From an uncultured Treponema sp. (lineage in GTDB: Bacteria; Spirochaetota; Spirochaetia; Treponematales; Treponemataceae): a stretch of 9,003 nt of DNA. Location: NCBI GenBank assembly GCA_905236465.1, contig CAJOQA010000017.1, positions 1 through 9,003 of the forward strand. Direction: 5' to 3'. Below the pieces are notes generated by a model. It had not been told where the DNA came from and did not search any database. It worked only from the letters and a program-made list of their open reading frames with translations. The translations under genes and the position numbers were made by a program. This document shows positions 1-6,906 of the stretch, in pieces (positions within the stretch are counted from its first letter, which is position 1; each line of letters opens with the position of its first letter).

Positions 1-406
1 CCCCCTCTTGCTCGCTAGCAAAGACTTCTCCCCTGTGGTCGCGATCTATGGCCCCAAGACCGCAGTAATTGTGCATTTCTATGGTAACAAGGTTGCCAAA
101 GGTAAGAAAACCAGTTTCCAGGCACATCTGAACAAAGGCACAGTCGCTATTTATTCCTTCTGTTTTGGCTTCTGCAATATAATATGTAGCTAAGCGCTTA
201 GCAAGGGCCTTTTCCTTAGCCCCACATTTTTCTGGCGCAGCGCTTTCAAAAAAAGCATAGAGCTGCTTGGCATCTTTTATGCCGCTAGCGCTTAAATTTC
301 TGCTCACCTCTTCTTTTTCTACGATATGAGAAGAGATACAAGAGACAAGATAAAGGGGTAAGCAAAAAAAGAAAAATAACAGGAGCAGTTTTTGGGCAAA
401 TCGCAT
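1..406 (-). CDS. Glucosaminidase-family putative lipoprotein (N-terminal part; runs off the window)
   Basis: An open frame of 135 codons reads leftward from ATG at 406-404 to the window edge, so the C-terminus is missing. Residues 1-23 form a basic start, a Leu/Phe-rich hydrophobic run and a relaxed lipobox (LVSC), suggesting export and lipidation. The mature part contains QMCLETGF and then HNYCGLGA, the signature of the glucosaminidase family (Pfam 01832, FlgJ/Bax-like) that cleaves peptidoglycan glycan strands. Glu97 in LETG is the expected catalytic acid. The inferred role is cell-wall hydrolysis in the periplasm, in remodelling or separation. Its start codon overlaps the stop of the UMP kinase gene (TAATG), and no separate promoter is visible, so it is probably translated by coupling from that mRNA. 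The family call is strong; the lipoprotein call is moderate because an alternative Cys at position 15 also lies in the hydrophobic run. Confidence 0.85.
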   Translation of the reverse strand, partial: MRFAQKLLLLFFFFCLPLYLVSCISSHIVEKEEVSRNLSASGIKDAKQLYAFFESAAPEKCGAKEKALAKRLATYYIAEAKTEGINSDCAFVQMCLETGFLTFGNLVTIEMHNYCGLGAIDRDHRGEVFASEQEG

Positions 407-1140
407 TATTTTATTGTTGTTCCAATGTAGTCTTTGCCTTCAAGAATTGCACTGATATTTGCAATATTCTTTCCGCCTGCACAAATTACAACAAGTCCCA
501 ACTCTTGTGCCTTTTTACTAGCAATGGGGTCAAAGGGGCAGTTCTTGCCGGGGACCCATTCATCCCCTACCATCTTGCGGAAATCAGCCCAGGAAATTGA
601 ATCTATTGGCTTTGCTTCAGGATTTTTTCTAGGATCATCAGTGTAAACCTTTTCTATATTGCTTAAATTTACCACGGTATCTGCCTGATACTTTTCAGCT
701 AAGAGAACAGCGTCATTGTCTGTAGAAAAACCTGGCTTCCAGCCAGCCGCAACAAGGACCTGCCCTTCAAAAACAGCTGGGGCAGCGGTAGGATCAATTA
801 CAACAGAGCTTTTGCAAAGGGGACCAAAAACGCTTTTTAGGAGTTGGGCATTCAAGCGGGTCGCCGTAATGCCAATCCAGTCACAGGCTTCGTTTACCTG
901 ACTTTCATTTTCAAAAGAAAGATTTTCCTTTACACTTCCTTCATACGAAGAAAGAACCTTTCTATAGGCCTCTTGGTAAAGTCTTGCAGGAGCACCGCCA
1001 CCAGCTACAAGAACTAAACGGTTTGATTTATCTTTTTCCAGCCACTTACTTGCCATATTTGCAAAGTCTGTAAGAAAAGCCAGATCAGGATTTGCGGGAG
1101 CTATTATAGAACCACCGACACTTAAAACTTTAGTAGACAT
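406..1140 (-). CDS. pyrH: UMP kinase, archaeal/spirochaete type
   Basis: A 244-residue amino-acid-kinase-fold enzyme that phosphorylates UMP to UDP with ATP in cytoplasmic pyrimidine nucleotide synthesis. Visible motifs are the N-terminal glycine motif SVGGSIIAPANPD (7-19), the second glycine loop VAGGGAPARL (45-54), DWIGITATRLNAQLL (87-101), GFSTDNDAVLLAE (137-149) and the C-terminal VYTDDPRKNP (165-174) with DPIASKKAQE (204-213). This pattern matches the archaeal-type UMP kinases also found in spirochaetes rather than the common bacterial PyrH. Residues about 63-82 look like a Ser/Glu-rich insertion. A GTG at 1146 extends the frame, but it lies inside the Shine-Dalgarno AGAGGTG; ATG at 1140 is 5 bases after GAGG and is the better start. 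The stop is shared with the downstream glucosaminidase start. Isopentenyl phosphate kinase or another family member is less likely. Confidence 0.9.
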   Translation of the reverse strand: MSTKVLSVGGSIIAPANPDLAFLTDFANMASKWLEKDKSNRLVLVAGGGAPARLYQEAYRKVLSSYEGSVKENLSFENESQVNEACDWIGITATRLNAQLLKSVFGPLCKSSVVIDPTAAPAVFEGQVLVAAGWKPGFSTDNDAVLLAEKYQADTVVNLSNIEKVYTDDPRKNPEAKPIDSISWADFRKMVGDEWVPGKNCPFDPIASKKAQELGLVVICAGGKNIANISAILEGKDYIGTTIK

Positions 1141-1157
1141 AAGCACCTCTTGTTGTT

Positions 1158-1186
1158 ATGGTAGCAGAAAATTCCTTTATTATCAA
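1158..1186 (-). promoter_or_regulatory. Candidate sigma70-like promoter for pyrH
   Basis: On the minus strand a TTGATA -35 (1186-1181), a 17-base spacer and a TACCAT -10 (1163-1158) lie in the 62-base gap between the TIG-protein gene and pyrH. The predicted start near 1151 leaves only about 11 leader bases, essentially the Shine-Dalgarno. The -10 is a weak match (4 of 6), so read-through from the upstream genes may contribute. Confidence 0.35.
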
Positions 1187-1207
1187 TCACCAGGACAGGA
1201 AATCACC
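1185..1207 (-). repeat. Short direct repeat overlapping the pyrH -35 region
   Basis: GGTGATT occurs twice on the minus strand (1207-1201 and 1191-1185), 16 bases start to start. The first covers the stop codon of the TIG-protein gene and the second overlaps the candidate pyrH -35. It could be a regulator site or chance. Confidence 0.2.
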
Positions 1208-2840
1208 TGATTTGCTCTATTCCTATTATGATAGGGTTGTTCCACAGGGAACTATAGTTTGAGGTTGATTCACTTGCCTCTTCCCAAATTGACTGCAAGG
1301 CGTAAGTCCTAGGCCGGTAAACAATTTTTCCGTTAAGCATCGAAGGCTTTATCTGATTCCAGCCCCTGCTAAAAACTATATGCCGACCCTCTAAGTTTCC
1401 AAAATAATAGGACTTAGCATTTTCAAAAGACAGGGCTGAAGCACAATCAACAGGGAAAAAGCCGAAGTTTTCAAAATAAAGTTCTGTCCACCAATGGTTT
1501 CTGGCCACATTGCCGGTATCTACAACAATACCGCTTACCGGCATGGCGGCTATGCCAACAGCCCTGCACAAAGCGGTGTAAAGTATTGCAAAGTCATAGG
1601 CATCCCCATAGCGCAAGGAAAGCATATCAAGTGCATCAACATCCCCTGTGCGGATTTCTTCCCGCAAGGCAAAGTTGTTCACAAGGTACTCATATAGAAT
1701 CTTTGCCTGCCGGTAGGGATTTTTTTCCCTAGCTACAAGGGACTTGCTTAAGTCAATAATCCGGCTGTCATTAGAGGAAACACATGAGTCGGGGGAAGTA
1801 AGCAGGGAAATAAGGGTACTTGAAGCTAAGGCAGAGGAATAAGGCCTTACCCTTTCTTCCTGTATATTTGACCTGACTTCATATACTTGAACTGCAAAAG
1901 TCTGGTTAAACCTTTGCTTGCTTAAATCCTGCCTTGTTACGGAAGTTTGCTGAATTATATCACGCGAATCACTTTTTATTAAGGGTTCAGGCTCAATTTT
2001 GGTAACGTCAACTTTAGGTTGCCAAGCGCATATCTGCGGGCGGGGCAAATAGAGGGTAATGCGGGAATCTTCGCCTCCGGCTTTATTCTGAATATCAGCT
2101 GAAGTGCTTATAACATAAGTCCTGCTTGAAGGATATTCTTTTTTCCCAACCGGGAATTCAAGCGATAAGTCTAAATAAGAACTGCGCCCCTTTTCTGTCT
2201 GAACAAACATCTTGCCACCGTTAGCCCCATCAGGGATGCGAAGGCGGATTTCAGTATCGCTCCAATATTCATAGTCATATTCAGTTGCATTAGCGGTAAC
2301 AAAAGATTTATCTTCTGAATTAGAAAAGTAGACCTGAGAAGAGCCCCTAACAGAACCAAAATTTGCTCCTGTTATAGTAAGGCTTGCACCTATGGAAGGA
2401 TTTTTACACTCAATCTTTTGAATTGAAGGCAAAAGCTTTACCCTATCATTTACAACGGCTAGGGGGATTTTACTTTCATTCGCAAAAAAAGAAGGATTTG
2501 ATTTTCCAGCGGAAGTCCCAACAACCACAAGACCATCTTCTATACCTGTAGGCAGCACAACCTTTATCTGAGTGTCTGTCCATTCAATATAACCGGATGA
2601 AGTTATACGAGAACCTGCAATTTCAACATAAGAAGAAAGACGGGAAATCCCAAAGTTTTTTCCGCTAAGCACCAGCGTATCCCCAGGAGACCCAACTGGC
2701 GGCGTTATTGATTCAAGGTAGGGCTTTCTGGTGACAGTCCGACCTATTAAAAGTGAAAAAGAAAAGATACAAGCAGCAAACAAAAGCCAGGCTATAAACC
2801 TAGCAAGTGGGTACCGCTTTAGTAAGTCTAAAAGTCTCAA
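1203..2840 (-). CDS. Membrane-anchored IPT/TIG plus transglutaminase-like protein, probably catalytically dead
   Basis: A 545-residue protein with a basic N-terminus and one membrane segment (about 13-33), followed by a large, presumably periplasmic part. Two Ig-like IPT/TIG domains follow: about 40-120 (ITPPVGSPGDTLVLSGKNFG) and about 137-228 (GASLTITGANFG). Then comes a beta-rich middle region (240-335) and a transglutaminase-like core (about 370-470). The core has RYGDAYDFAILYTALCRAVG, His449 in NHWWTELYF and Asp465 in FFPVD. The family's nucleophile Cys, two residues before the conserved Asp, is Ala414 (codon GCC at 1601-1599), so a pseudoenzyme or binding role is inferred. The start is TTG at 2840, because the anti-sigma stop overlaps it as TTGA and no better start precedes the membrane segment; the Shine-Dalgarno is weak, which suggests coupling. 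Position behind a sigma/anti-sigma pair suggests an envelope sensor or effector. The precise function is unknown. Confidence 0.85.
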   Translation of the reverse strand: MRLLDLLKRYPLARFIAWLLFAACIFSFSLLIGRTVTRKPYLESITPPVGSPGDTLVLSGKNFGISRLSSYVEIAGSRITSSGYIEWTDTQIKVVLPTGIEDGLVVVGTSAGKSNPSFFANESKIPLAVVNDRVKLLPSIQKIECKNPSIGASLTITGANFGSVRGSSQVYFSNSEDKSFVTANATEYDYEYWSDTEIRLRIPDGANGGKMFVQTEKGRSSYLDLSLEFPVGKKEYPSSRTYVISTSADIQNKAGGEDSRITLYLPRPQICAWQPKVDVTKIEPEPLIKSDSRDIIQQTSVTRQDLSKQRFNQTFAVQVYEVRSNIQEERVRPYSSALASSTLISLLTSPDSCVSSNDSRIIDLSKSLVAREKNPYRQAKILYEYLVNNFALREEIRTGDVDALDMLSLRYGDAYDFAILYTALCRAVGIAAMPVSGIVVDTGNVARNHWWTELYFENFGFFPVDCASALSFENAKSYYFGNLEGRHIVFSRGWNQIKPSMLNGKIVYRPRTYALQSIWEEASESTSNYSSLWNNPIIIGIEQIR

Positions 2841-3553
2841 TTTTCACTACCCATTTCCAAAGAAATATTGGCAAAAGGAGAGTTTATGCAAAAGTTACAG
2901 GCAGAATCAGACTCCTGCATGAACTCTTCTGGAAGAGGGGTAAAAACATCGTAAGTTGCCATTGGAACATTTGTTGAAGCTGCGGTCTGTACATAGGCAG
3001 ATGTGGCCCTAGATCTGAAATTTCCTGTAAAGGGAAGATCCGTGTGATTCCCGTTTTCATCTTGAACAAGCAGGCCTGTCATTTGGGCATCAACAAAGTT
3101 TTTATCTAAGGTGGCAGTAGAAGGACTTACAAAAGAAGCCCTAACCACAGGCTTAAAATTAGAGATGGCCTGGTAATTATTAGCGGCAGAAGTTCCCAAA
3201 GAAAGCCTAACAGGCAGGATTAAGGCAAAAACAGCGGCGGCGGCAATGCCTGCGACAAAGTAGAAGGGGCGCTTCTTGTTATAAGAAGGAAGTGTCCCCG
3301 CAGAACGTGTAGTTCTAGTATAGGAAAGGCGGGCCTGTAGACGGTCAAAACCAGAATCCATATCATTTTTGCTAAGAGCTATAGAAGATGAATCTGCCGC
3401 AAAAATAGAATGAACTCCCTTCAACTTGGCAAGCTCTGCCTTACATTTCTGACAAGTAGCAACATGAGCTTCGTAATCAGGTAAATAAGAAGAGGGAAGC
3501 TCTCCATCTAAGTAAATTGAGTGAATGCTTTTTTCAGGACAGGTAAACATCAT
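2837..3553 (-). CDS. Membrane-spanning anti-sigma factor with zinc-finger (ZAS-like) domain
   Basis: A 238-residue predicted single-pass membrane protein. The cytoplasmic N-terminus carries Cys5, YLDGELP and HVATCQKC (His30, Cys34, Cys37), the HxxxCxxC motif of putative zinc-finger anti-sigma factors that hold ECF sigma factors inactive. A hydrophobic segment at about 95-116 follows a basic KKR, placing the remaining 120 residues outside the cytoplasmic membrane. That tail has no family I recognise; it ends with a CNFC pair (Cys219, Cys222). The gene overlaps the sigma gene by 20 bases, strong support for the partnership. Two adjacent ATGs (3553, 3550) follow AGGAG by 3 and 6 bases; the second has the better spacing, so the true protein may begin one residue later. 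Regulation by proteolysis or by ligand binding to the outer tail is inferred, not seen. Confidence 0.85.
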   Translation of the reverse strand: MMFTCPEKSIHSIYLDGELPSSYLPDYEAHVATCQKCKAELAKLKGVHSIFAADSSSIALSKNDMDSGFDRLQARLSYTRTTRSAGTLPSYNKKRPFYFVAGIAAAAVFALILPVRLSLGTSAANNYQAISNFKPVVRASFVSPSTATLDKNFVDAQMTGLLVQDENGNHTDLPFTGNFRSRATSAYVQTAASTNVPMATYDVFTPLPEEFMQESDSACNFCINSPFANISLEMGSEN

Positions 3554-4097
3554 CTTCTCCTATTATTTTGGAAAGTTGCTCACGCGCACGAAAAACACGG
3601 ACCTTTACATTGCCTTCCGTGATTCCAAGCGTCTGACCAATTTCCTTGTAGTTTAAGTCAGCGTATTCCCTCAAAATCAGAACTTCCTTAAGTTTTGGCG
3701 GCAGCTGATCAAGGGCAGCTTTAGCCTTTTCAACAGCCTCTTTCTTAAGCAAGTCTGACTCGCCACTTTCCATGTGCTGTCTTCCTTCATATAAGGCCTT
3801 GTGGTAAGCCTTTGCTTCACGGACTTTTCTTTTGGCATAATTCAGGGAAGCATTTTTTACAACCCTAATCAGCCAAAACTTAGCATCGTCCATAGAAGGA
3901 AAGACTAATTTTTTTTCGTTAGCCTTTATGTAAGAGTCATGCACTAAATCTTCGGCAGCTTCTTCTTCATCTACAATTCTATAAGCAACCTTAAAAAGCA
4001 ACTGCATTGTTGAGTCATACAACTTTCTAAAATCCTCTGGGTCAGAACAGTTTACAGGCTGTTTGACCACATGAGGTTTATCTATCATACTAAACAA
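3534..4097 (-). CDS. ECF-type RNA polymerase sigma factor (sigma-24 family)
   Basis: A 187-residue protein with only regions 2 and 4 of sigma70, the layout of extracytoplasmic-function sigma factors. Region 2 spans about 22-92, with EDLVHDSYIKA (core binding) and FWLIRVVKNASLNYAKRK (-10 recognition). Region 4 spans about 121-177, with DQLPPKLKEVLILREYADL and the helix-turn-helix YKEIGQTLGITEGNVKVRVF. It directs RNA polymerase to a specific regulon, probably envelope-related given its partner genes. It begins 27 bases after cysS and overlaps the anti-sigma gene. The start is taken as TTG at 4097 because GAGG lies 7 bases upstream; the ATG at 4088 would be 16 bases from it. No promoter is visible in the short gap, so transcription must come from cysS or from inside it. 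Confidence 0.92.
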   Translation of the reverse strand: MFSMIDKPHVVKQPVNCSDPEDFRKLYDSTMQLLFKVAYRIVDEEEAAEDLVHDSYIKANEKKLVFPSMDDAKFWLIRVVKNASLNYAKRKVREAKAYHKALYEGRQHMESGESDLLKKEAVEKAKAALDQLPPKLKEVLILREYADLNYKEIGQTLGITEGNVKVRVFRAREQLSKIIGEDDVYLS

Positions 4098-4104
4098 AGT
4101 AAAT

Positions 4105-4108
4105 CCTC
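4105..4108 (-). promoter_or_regulatory. Ribosome binding site that selects the TTG start of the sigma gene
   Basis: On the minus strand GAGG (4108-4105) is followed by 7 bases and then TTG (4097-4095). The in-frame ATG at 4088 is 16 bases away, too far for this site, so the non-ATG start is preferred. Confidence 0.5.
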
Positions 4109-4124
4109 ATCGGTAACAATTTTT

Positions 4125-5648
4125 TTATGCTTTTCTGCTCCAGACAGGTCCATTAGGAGTATCAGTAACGACGATTCCCATAGAAGTCAACTCATTTCTA
4201 ATTTCGTCAGCCCGGGCAAAATTCTTATCTTTTTTTGCCTGAACCCTTTCTGCGACCAGGGCATCGATTTTTGCAGCCTCTGGATCATCTGATGTGGTCG
4301 CAGAAGAAAGGGAAACAGGAGCTTCTAAGGCAGATAAAGCGGAATTTAGCAGATCCAAGCCAAGAACACTGTCCATACGGCTGACTAAATCCAAGGCCTC
4401 TTGGCTAGTTAGCTTTGAATCTTTTACTACTTTTTGCAAACAGCTTAACGCTACTGGCGTTGACAAGTCATTTTCTATTGCGGCAGTAAAATCTTTTATG
4501 TAGGAAACTGCAAGCTCACTTAAAGAAGAGGTATCTGCAGCCTGCCCCTTTGCATACTCCTTATGTGTCTGCAAAGAGTCCTTGCCACCAGCCCCACCTG
4601 CTAACTTTGCAATGCGACTGACCAAAGCAACACGGGAATTCTTTGCTGACTCCATAGCATCAAAGCTAAAATAAATCTGTTTGCGGTAGTGGCCGCCTAA
4701 AAGGAAGAAGCGGTAATCCAAGGGGTTATAGCCCTTGTCCACCAAAGTCTGAAGGGTTAGGAAGTTACCCGAAGACTTTGACATCTTGTCCCCCTCCCCT
4801 TCAGTCTGATTTTTATTTTTAGCTATTACAAGGAATTCGTTATGCAACCAATAGTTGACCCACTTTTTCCCTGTAGCCCCTTCACTTTGGGCAATCTCAT
4901 TTGTATGGTGGATAGGAACATGGTCAATGCCGCCTGTGTGGATGTCAAAATGCTCACCCAAATACTTCATGCTCATGGCAGAACATTCAATATGCCAGCC
5001 AGGGTAGCCCCTGCCCCAAGGAGAATCCCAAGTAAGGGCCTGGTTCTCAAACTTAGACTTAGTAAACCAAAGAACAAAATCATAGGGGGATTTTTTATTG
5101 GGGTCCACCTGAATTCTAGCCCCTGCCTTAAGATCATTTATGTCTATGTTAGCAAGTTTTCCGTAATCAGGATACGTAGAAACATCATAGTATAAGTTGC
5201 CACCGGCAAAATAAGTGTGGCCGTTTGCCTCAATTCTTTTTATCAGCTCAATCATCTCAGGAATATGGTCAGTTGCCTTGCAGATTACATCAGGACGGCG
5301 GATATTCAAAGAATCAATATCTTTAAGGAAGGCATCTGTATAAAATTTTGCAACTTCAAGGACAGACTGATGCCGTTCTTCCGCTGACTTAACCATTTTA
5401 TCAGCCCCCTCGTCCGCATCCCCTGTTAAATGGCCGACATCGGTTATGTTCATCACATGCTTTTTGTCGTAGCCCAAAAAGGTCAGTGCTCTGTCCAGGG
5501 TATCAAGAAAAACGTAAGCCCTAAGATTTCCTATATGGGCATAGTTGTAGACCGTAGGACCACAGCCGTAAAACCCGCAGAAGCCTGGAGTAATAGGATT
5601 AAAATCTTCTAACTTGTGACCCATTGTATTAAATAAACGCAAGCCCAT
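4125..5648 (-). CDS. cysS: Cysteinyl-tRNA synthetase
   Basis: A 507-residue class I aminoacyl-tRNA synthetase that charges tRNA-Cys with cysteine in the cytoplasm. The N-terminus (LRLFNTMGHK) is typical of the family. The HIGH signature is AHIGN (37-41) and the KMSKS loop is intact (288-292). The expected zinc ligands are visible: Cys29 in GCGPTVYNYAHIG, Cys222 in GWHIECSAM, and His247 and Glu251 in HHTNEIAQSE, where Thr249 replaces the Glu common in HHENE. The C-terminal anticodon region ends in FARADEIRNELTSMGI. At 507 residues it is longer than the usual roughly 460, partly from a Gly/Ser-rich stretch near 350-375. ATG at 5648 is chosen because GAGGTG lies 7 bases upstream; an in-frame extension to 5735 has no family similarity and crosses the promoter. 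It is the first gene of the minus-strand cluster. Confidence 0.97.
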   Translation of the reverse strand: MGLRLFNTMGHKLEDFNPITPGFCGFYGCGPTVYNYAHIGNLRAYVFLDTLDRALTFLGYDKKHVMNITDVGHLTGDADEGADKMVKSAEERHQSVLEVAKFYTDAFLKDIDSLNIRRPDVICKATDHIPEMIELIKRIEANGHTYFAGGNLYYDVSTYPDYGKLANIDINDLKAGARIQVDPNKKSPYDFVLWFTKSKFENQALTWDSPWGRGYPGWHIECSAMSMKYLGEHFDIHTGGIDHVPIHHTNEIAQSEGATGKKWVNYWLHNEFLVIAKNKNQTEGEGDKMSKSSGNFLTLQTLVDKGYNPLDYRFFLLGGHYRKQIYFSFDAMESAKNSRVALVSRIAKLAGGAGGKDSLQTHKEYAKGQAADTSSLSELAVSYIKDFTAAIENDLSTPVALSCLQKVVKDSKLTSQEALDLVSRMDSVLGLDLLNSALSALEAPVSLSSATTSDDPEAAKIDALVAERVQAKKDKNFARADEIRNELTSMGIVVTDTPNGPVWSRKA

Positions 5649-5682
5649 AAAAACACACCTCGCATAAAAATAGTTTGCTAAC

Positions 5683-5711
5683 AGAATACGGTAAAACATA
5701 CAAAATTTCAA
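5683..5711 (-). promoter_or_regulatory. Sigma70-like promoter of cysS and the downstream sigma-factor cluster
   Basis: On the minus strand TTGAAA (5711-5706), a 17-base spacer and TATTCT (5688-5683). The predicted start near 5676 gives a leader of about 28 bases containing the GAGGTG ribosome site. The leader is too short for a T-box or other riboswitch. Confidence 0.55.
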
Positions 5712-5728
5712 GCGGATTTGTAGGGCAC

Positions 5729-5757
5729 TTTTCATTAGAAGAAAAATACTATAAAAT
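5729..5757 (+). promoter_or_regulatory. Candidate promoter of murB predicting a leaderless transcript
   Basis: TTTTCA (5729-5734), a 17-base spacer and TAAAAT (5752-5757). Transcription starting 7 bases after the -10 would begin on the A of the murB ATG at 5764. No Shine-Dalgarno precedes that ATG. The -35 matches the consensus at only 4 of 6 positions. Confidence 0.4.
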
Positions 5758-5763
5758 ATAGCT

Positions 5764-6816
5764 ATGGACGAAAGTATTGAAAAACTTGCTCAGGATATTG
5801 AAGCAGCAGATTGGTTTGAAGGAAAAGTCTTAAAAAATGAAGTGCTGGGTCCCAGGACAAGCATGAAGGTGGGAGGCCCCGCAGATCTTTTTATTGAACC
5901 TGCTACGCTGCTGGCCCTTGTAAACACAGTTTGCCTTTGCAAAGACGCAAAGCTTCCTGTTTTTGTTTTAGGAGGAGGTTCAAACCTTGTTGTCAACGAC
6001 AGGGGAATCCGTGGGGTAACAATATCTACAAGCAATCTTAAAAATTTTTACATAAAACCTGGCAAGGCCATGGAATGTACAATAGAAGATTTTGAGCAGG
6101 TTAAGGAATCTTGTCCAATGACAGTTAGCTGTGGTTCAGGGATGACAATGGAGGACTTGCTTAAAAATTGCTCCCTTTACGGAATAACAGGTTTAGAAAA
6201 GTTTGCAGGGCTTCCTGGAACAGTTGGCGGTGCTGCATACATGAATGCACGGTGTTACGAAGAGAACATAGGGGATGCAATAACCAGTGTAAAATACCTG
6301 GACTTAAACGAGGTCAGCAAGTGCGACAAATTTAACGTTAGTTCAATATTAAAAACATACACCCACTATTCTGGGACTGAGGACTGGGACTATAAAAAAT
6401 CCCCCTTCCAGAATATGAAGTGCATTATTGTTGAAGTCAGTTTTTTATGTAAGGGCTTAGACTTGTATATAAATGAAGGTTGCACTGCAAATCCTGCAAT
6501 TCAAGATTATATCAATAAAAAGTACGAGTATTATATAGAAGACAGAAAAAGCAAGGGGCACTTTAAGGCCGCAAGTGCAGGTAGTGTTTTTAAGAATAAT
6601 CACAGCTTTGGAAAACCAAGCGGAAAGATTATAGATGAGGTGGGACTTAAGGGGAAAAGCATAGGAGGAGCTCAAGTTGCCCCCTGGCACGGGAACTTTA
6701 TTATAAATAACGGAGAGGCAAAAGCTGAGGATATTCGGAAACTTGTTGATTTTGTAAAGGAAAAGGTTTTTGAAAACACCGGTTTCAATCTGGAAGAAGA
6801 GATAATTTTTGTTTAA
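5764..6816 (+). CDS. murB: UDP-N-acetylenolpyruvoylglucosamine reductase (MurB)
   Basis: A 350-residue FAD/NADPH enzyme that reduces UDP-GlcNAc-enolpyruvate to UDP-MurNAc, the second committed step of peptidoglycan precursor synthesis. The FAD-binding half shows TSMKVGGPADLF (32-43), LGGGSNLVVNDRGIRG (69-84) and GLEKFAGLPGTVGGAAYMNA (143-162). The C-terminal MurB domain shows AGSVFKNN, with Ser274 as the expected proton donor, IGGAQ and HGNFIINNG, and ends in LEEEI, whose Glu346 matches the catalytic Glu. The motif usually read as YRxS is YKKS (210-213), a conservative Arg-to-Lys change. It is longer than the usual roughly 300 residues because of insertions near 100-118 and 230-265. The architecture fits the shorter type II MurB class despite the length. 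ATG 5764 has no ribosome site and no alternative upstream. It is divergent from cysS, with promoters facing apart. Confidence 0.95.
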   Translation: MDESIEKLAQDIEAADWFEGKVLKNEVLGPRTSMKVGGPADLFIEPATLLALVNTVCLCKDAKLPVFVLGGGSNLVVNDRGIRGVTISTSNLKNFYIKPGKAMECTIEDFEQVKESCPMTVSCGSGMTMEDLLKNCSLYGITGLEKFAGLPGTVGGAAYMNARCYEENIGDAITSVKYLDLNEVSKCDKFNVSSILKTYTHYSGTEDWDYKKSPFQNMKCIIVEVSFLCKGLDLYINEGCTANPAIQDYINKKYEYYIEDRKSKGHFKAASAGSVFKNNHSFGKPSGKIIDEVGLKGKSIGGAQVAPWHGNFIINNGEAKAEDIRKLVDFVKEKVFENTGFNLEEEIIFV

Positions 6817-6843
6817 AAAGACCCTTTTTTTTACGATATTAAA

Positions 6844-6872
6844 TTGACAATTCCTCGTAAGGCTTTTATACT
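6844..6872 (+). promoter_or_regulatory. Near-consensus sigma70 promoter of the cNMP-regulator operon
   Basis: A perfect TTGACA -35 (6844-6849), a 17-base spacer and a TATACT -10 (6867-6872; 5 of 6). The predicted start near 6879 leaves about 28 leader bases before the GTG start. It is the best promoter in the window and indicates constitutive or strongly expressed transcription, independent of murB. Confidence 0.75.
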
Positions 6873-6906
6873 TTAAAGACAAAGAAACTTTTAGGATGGC
6901 AAATAA

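Noticed and set aside
1141..1146. GTG start of pyrH two codons upstream
   Set aside because: The GTG is part of the AGAGGTG ribosome site used by the ATG at 1140.
5649..5682. T-box or riboswitch in the cysS leader
   Set aside because: The predicted leader is about 28 bases, with no T-box sequence and no room for the structure.
5649..5735. 29-residue N-terminal extension of cysS
   Set aside because: It crosses the cysS promoter and ribosome site, and the family N-terminus begins at MGLRLFNT.
6815..6832. Possible terminator after murB (AAAAAG, ACC loop, CTTTTT and T-run)
   Set aside because: The stem is six pairs, almost all A-T, with a three-base loop; too weak to claim an intrinsic terminator.
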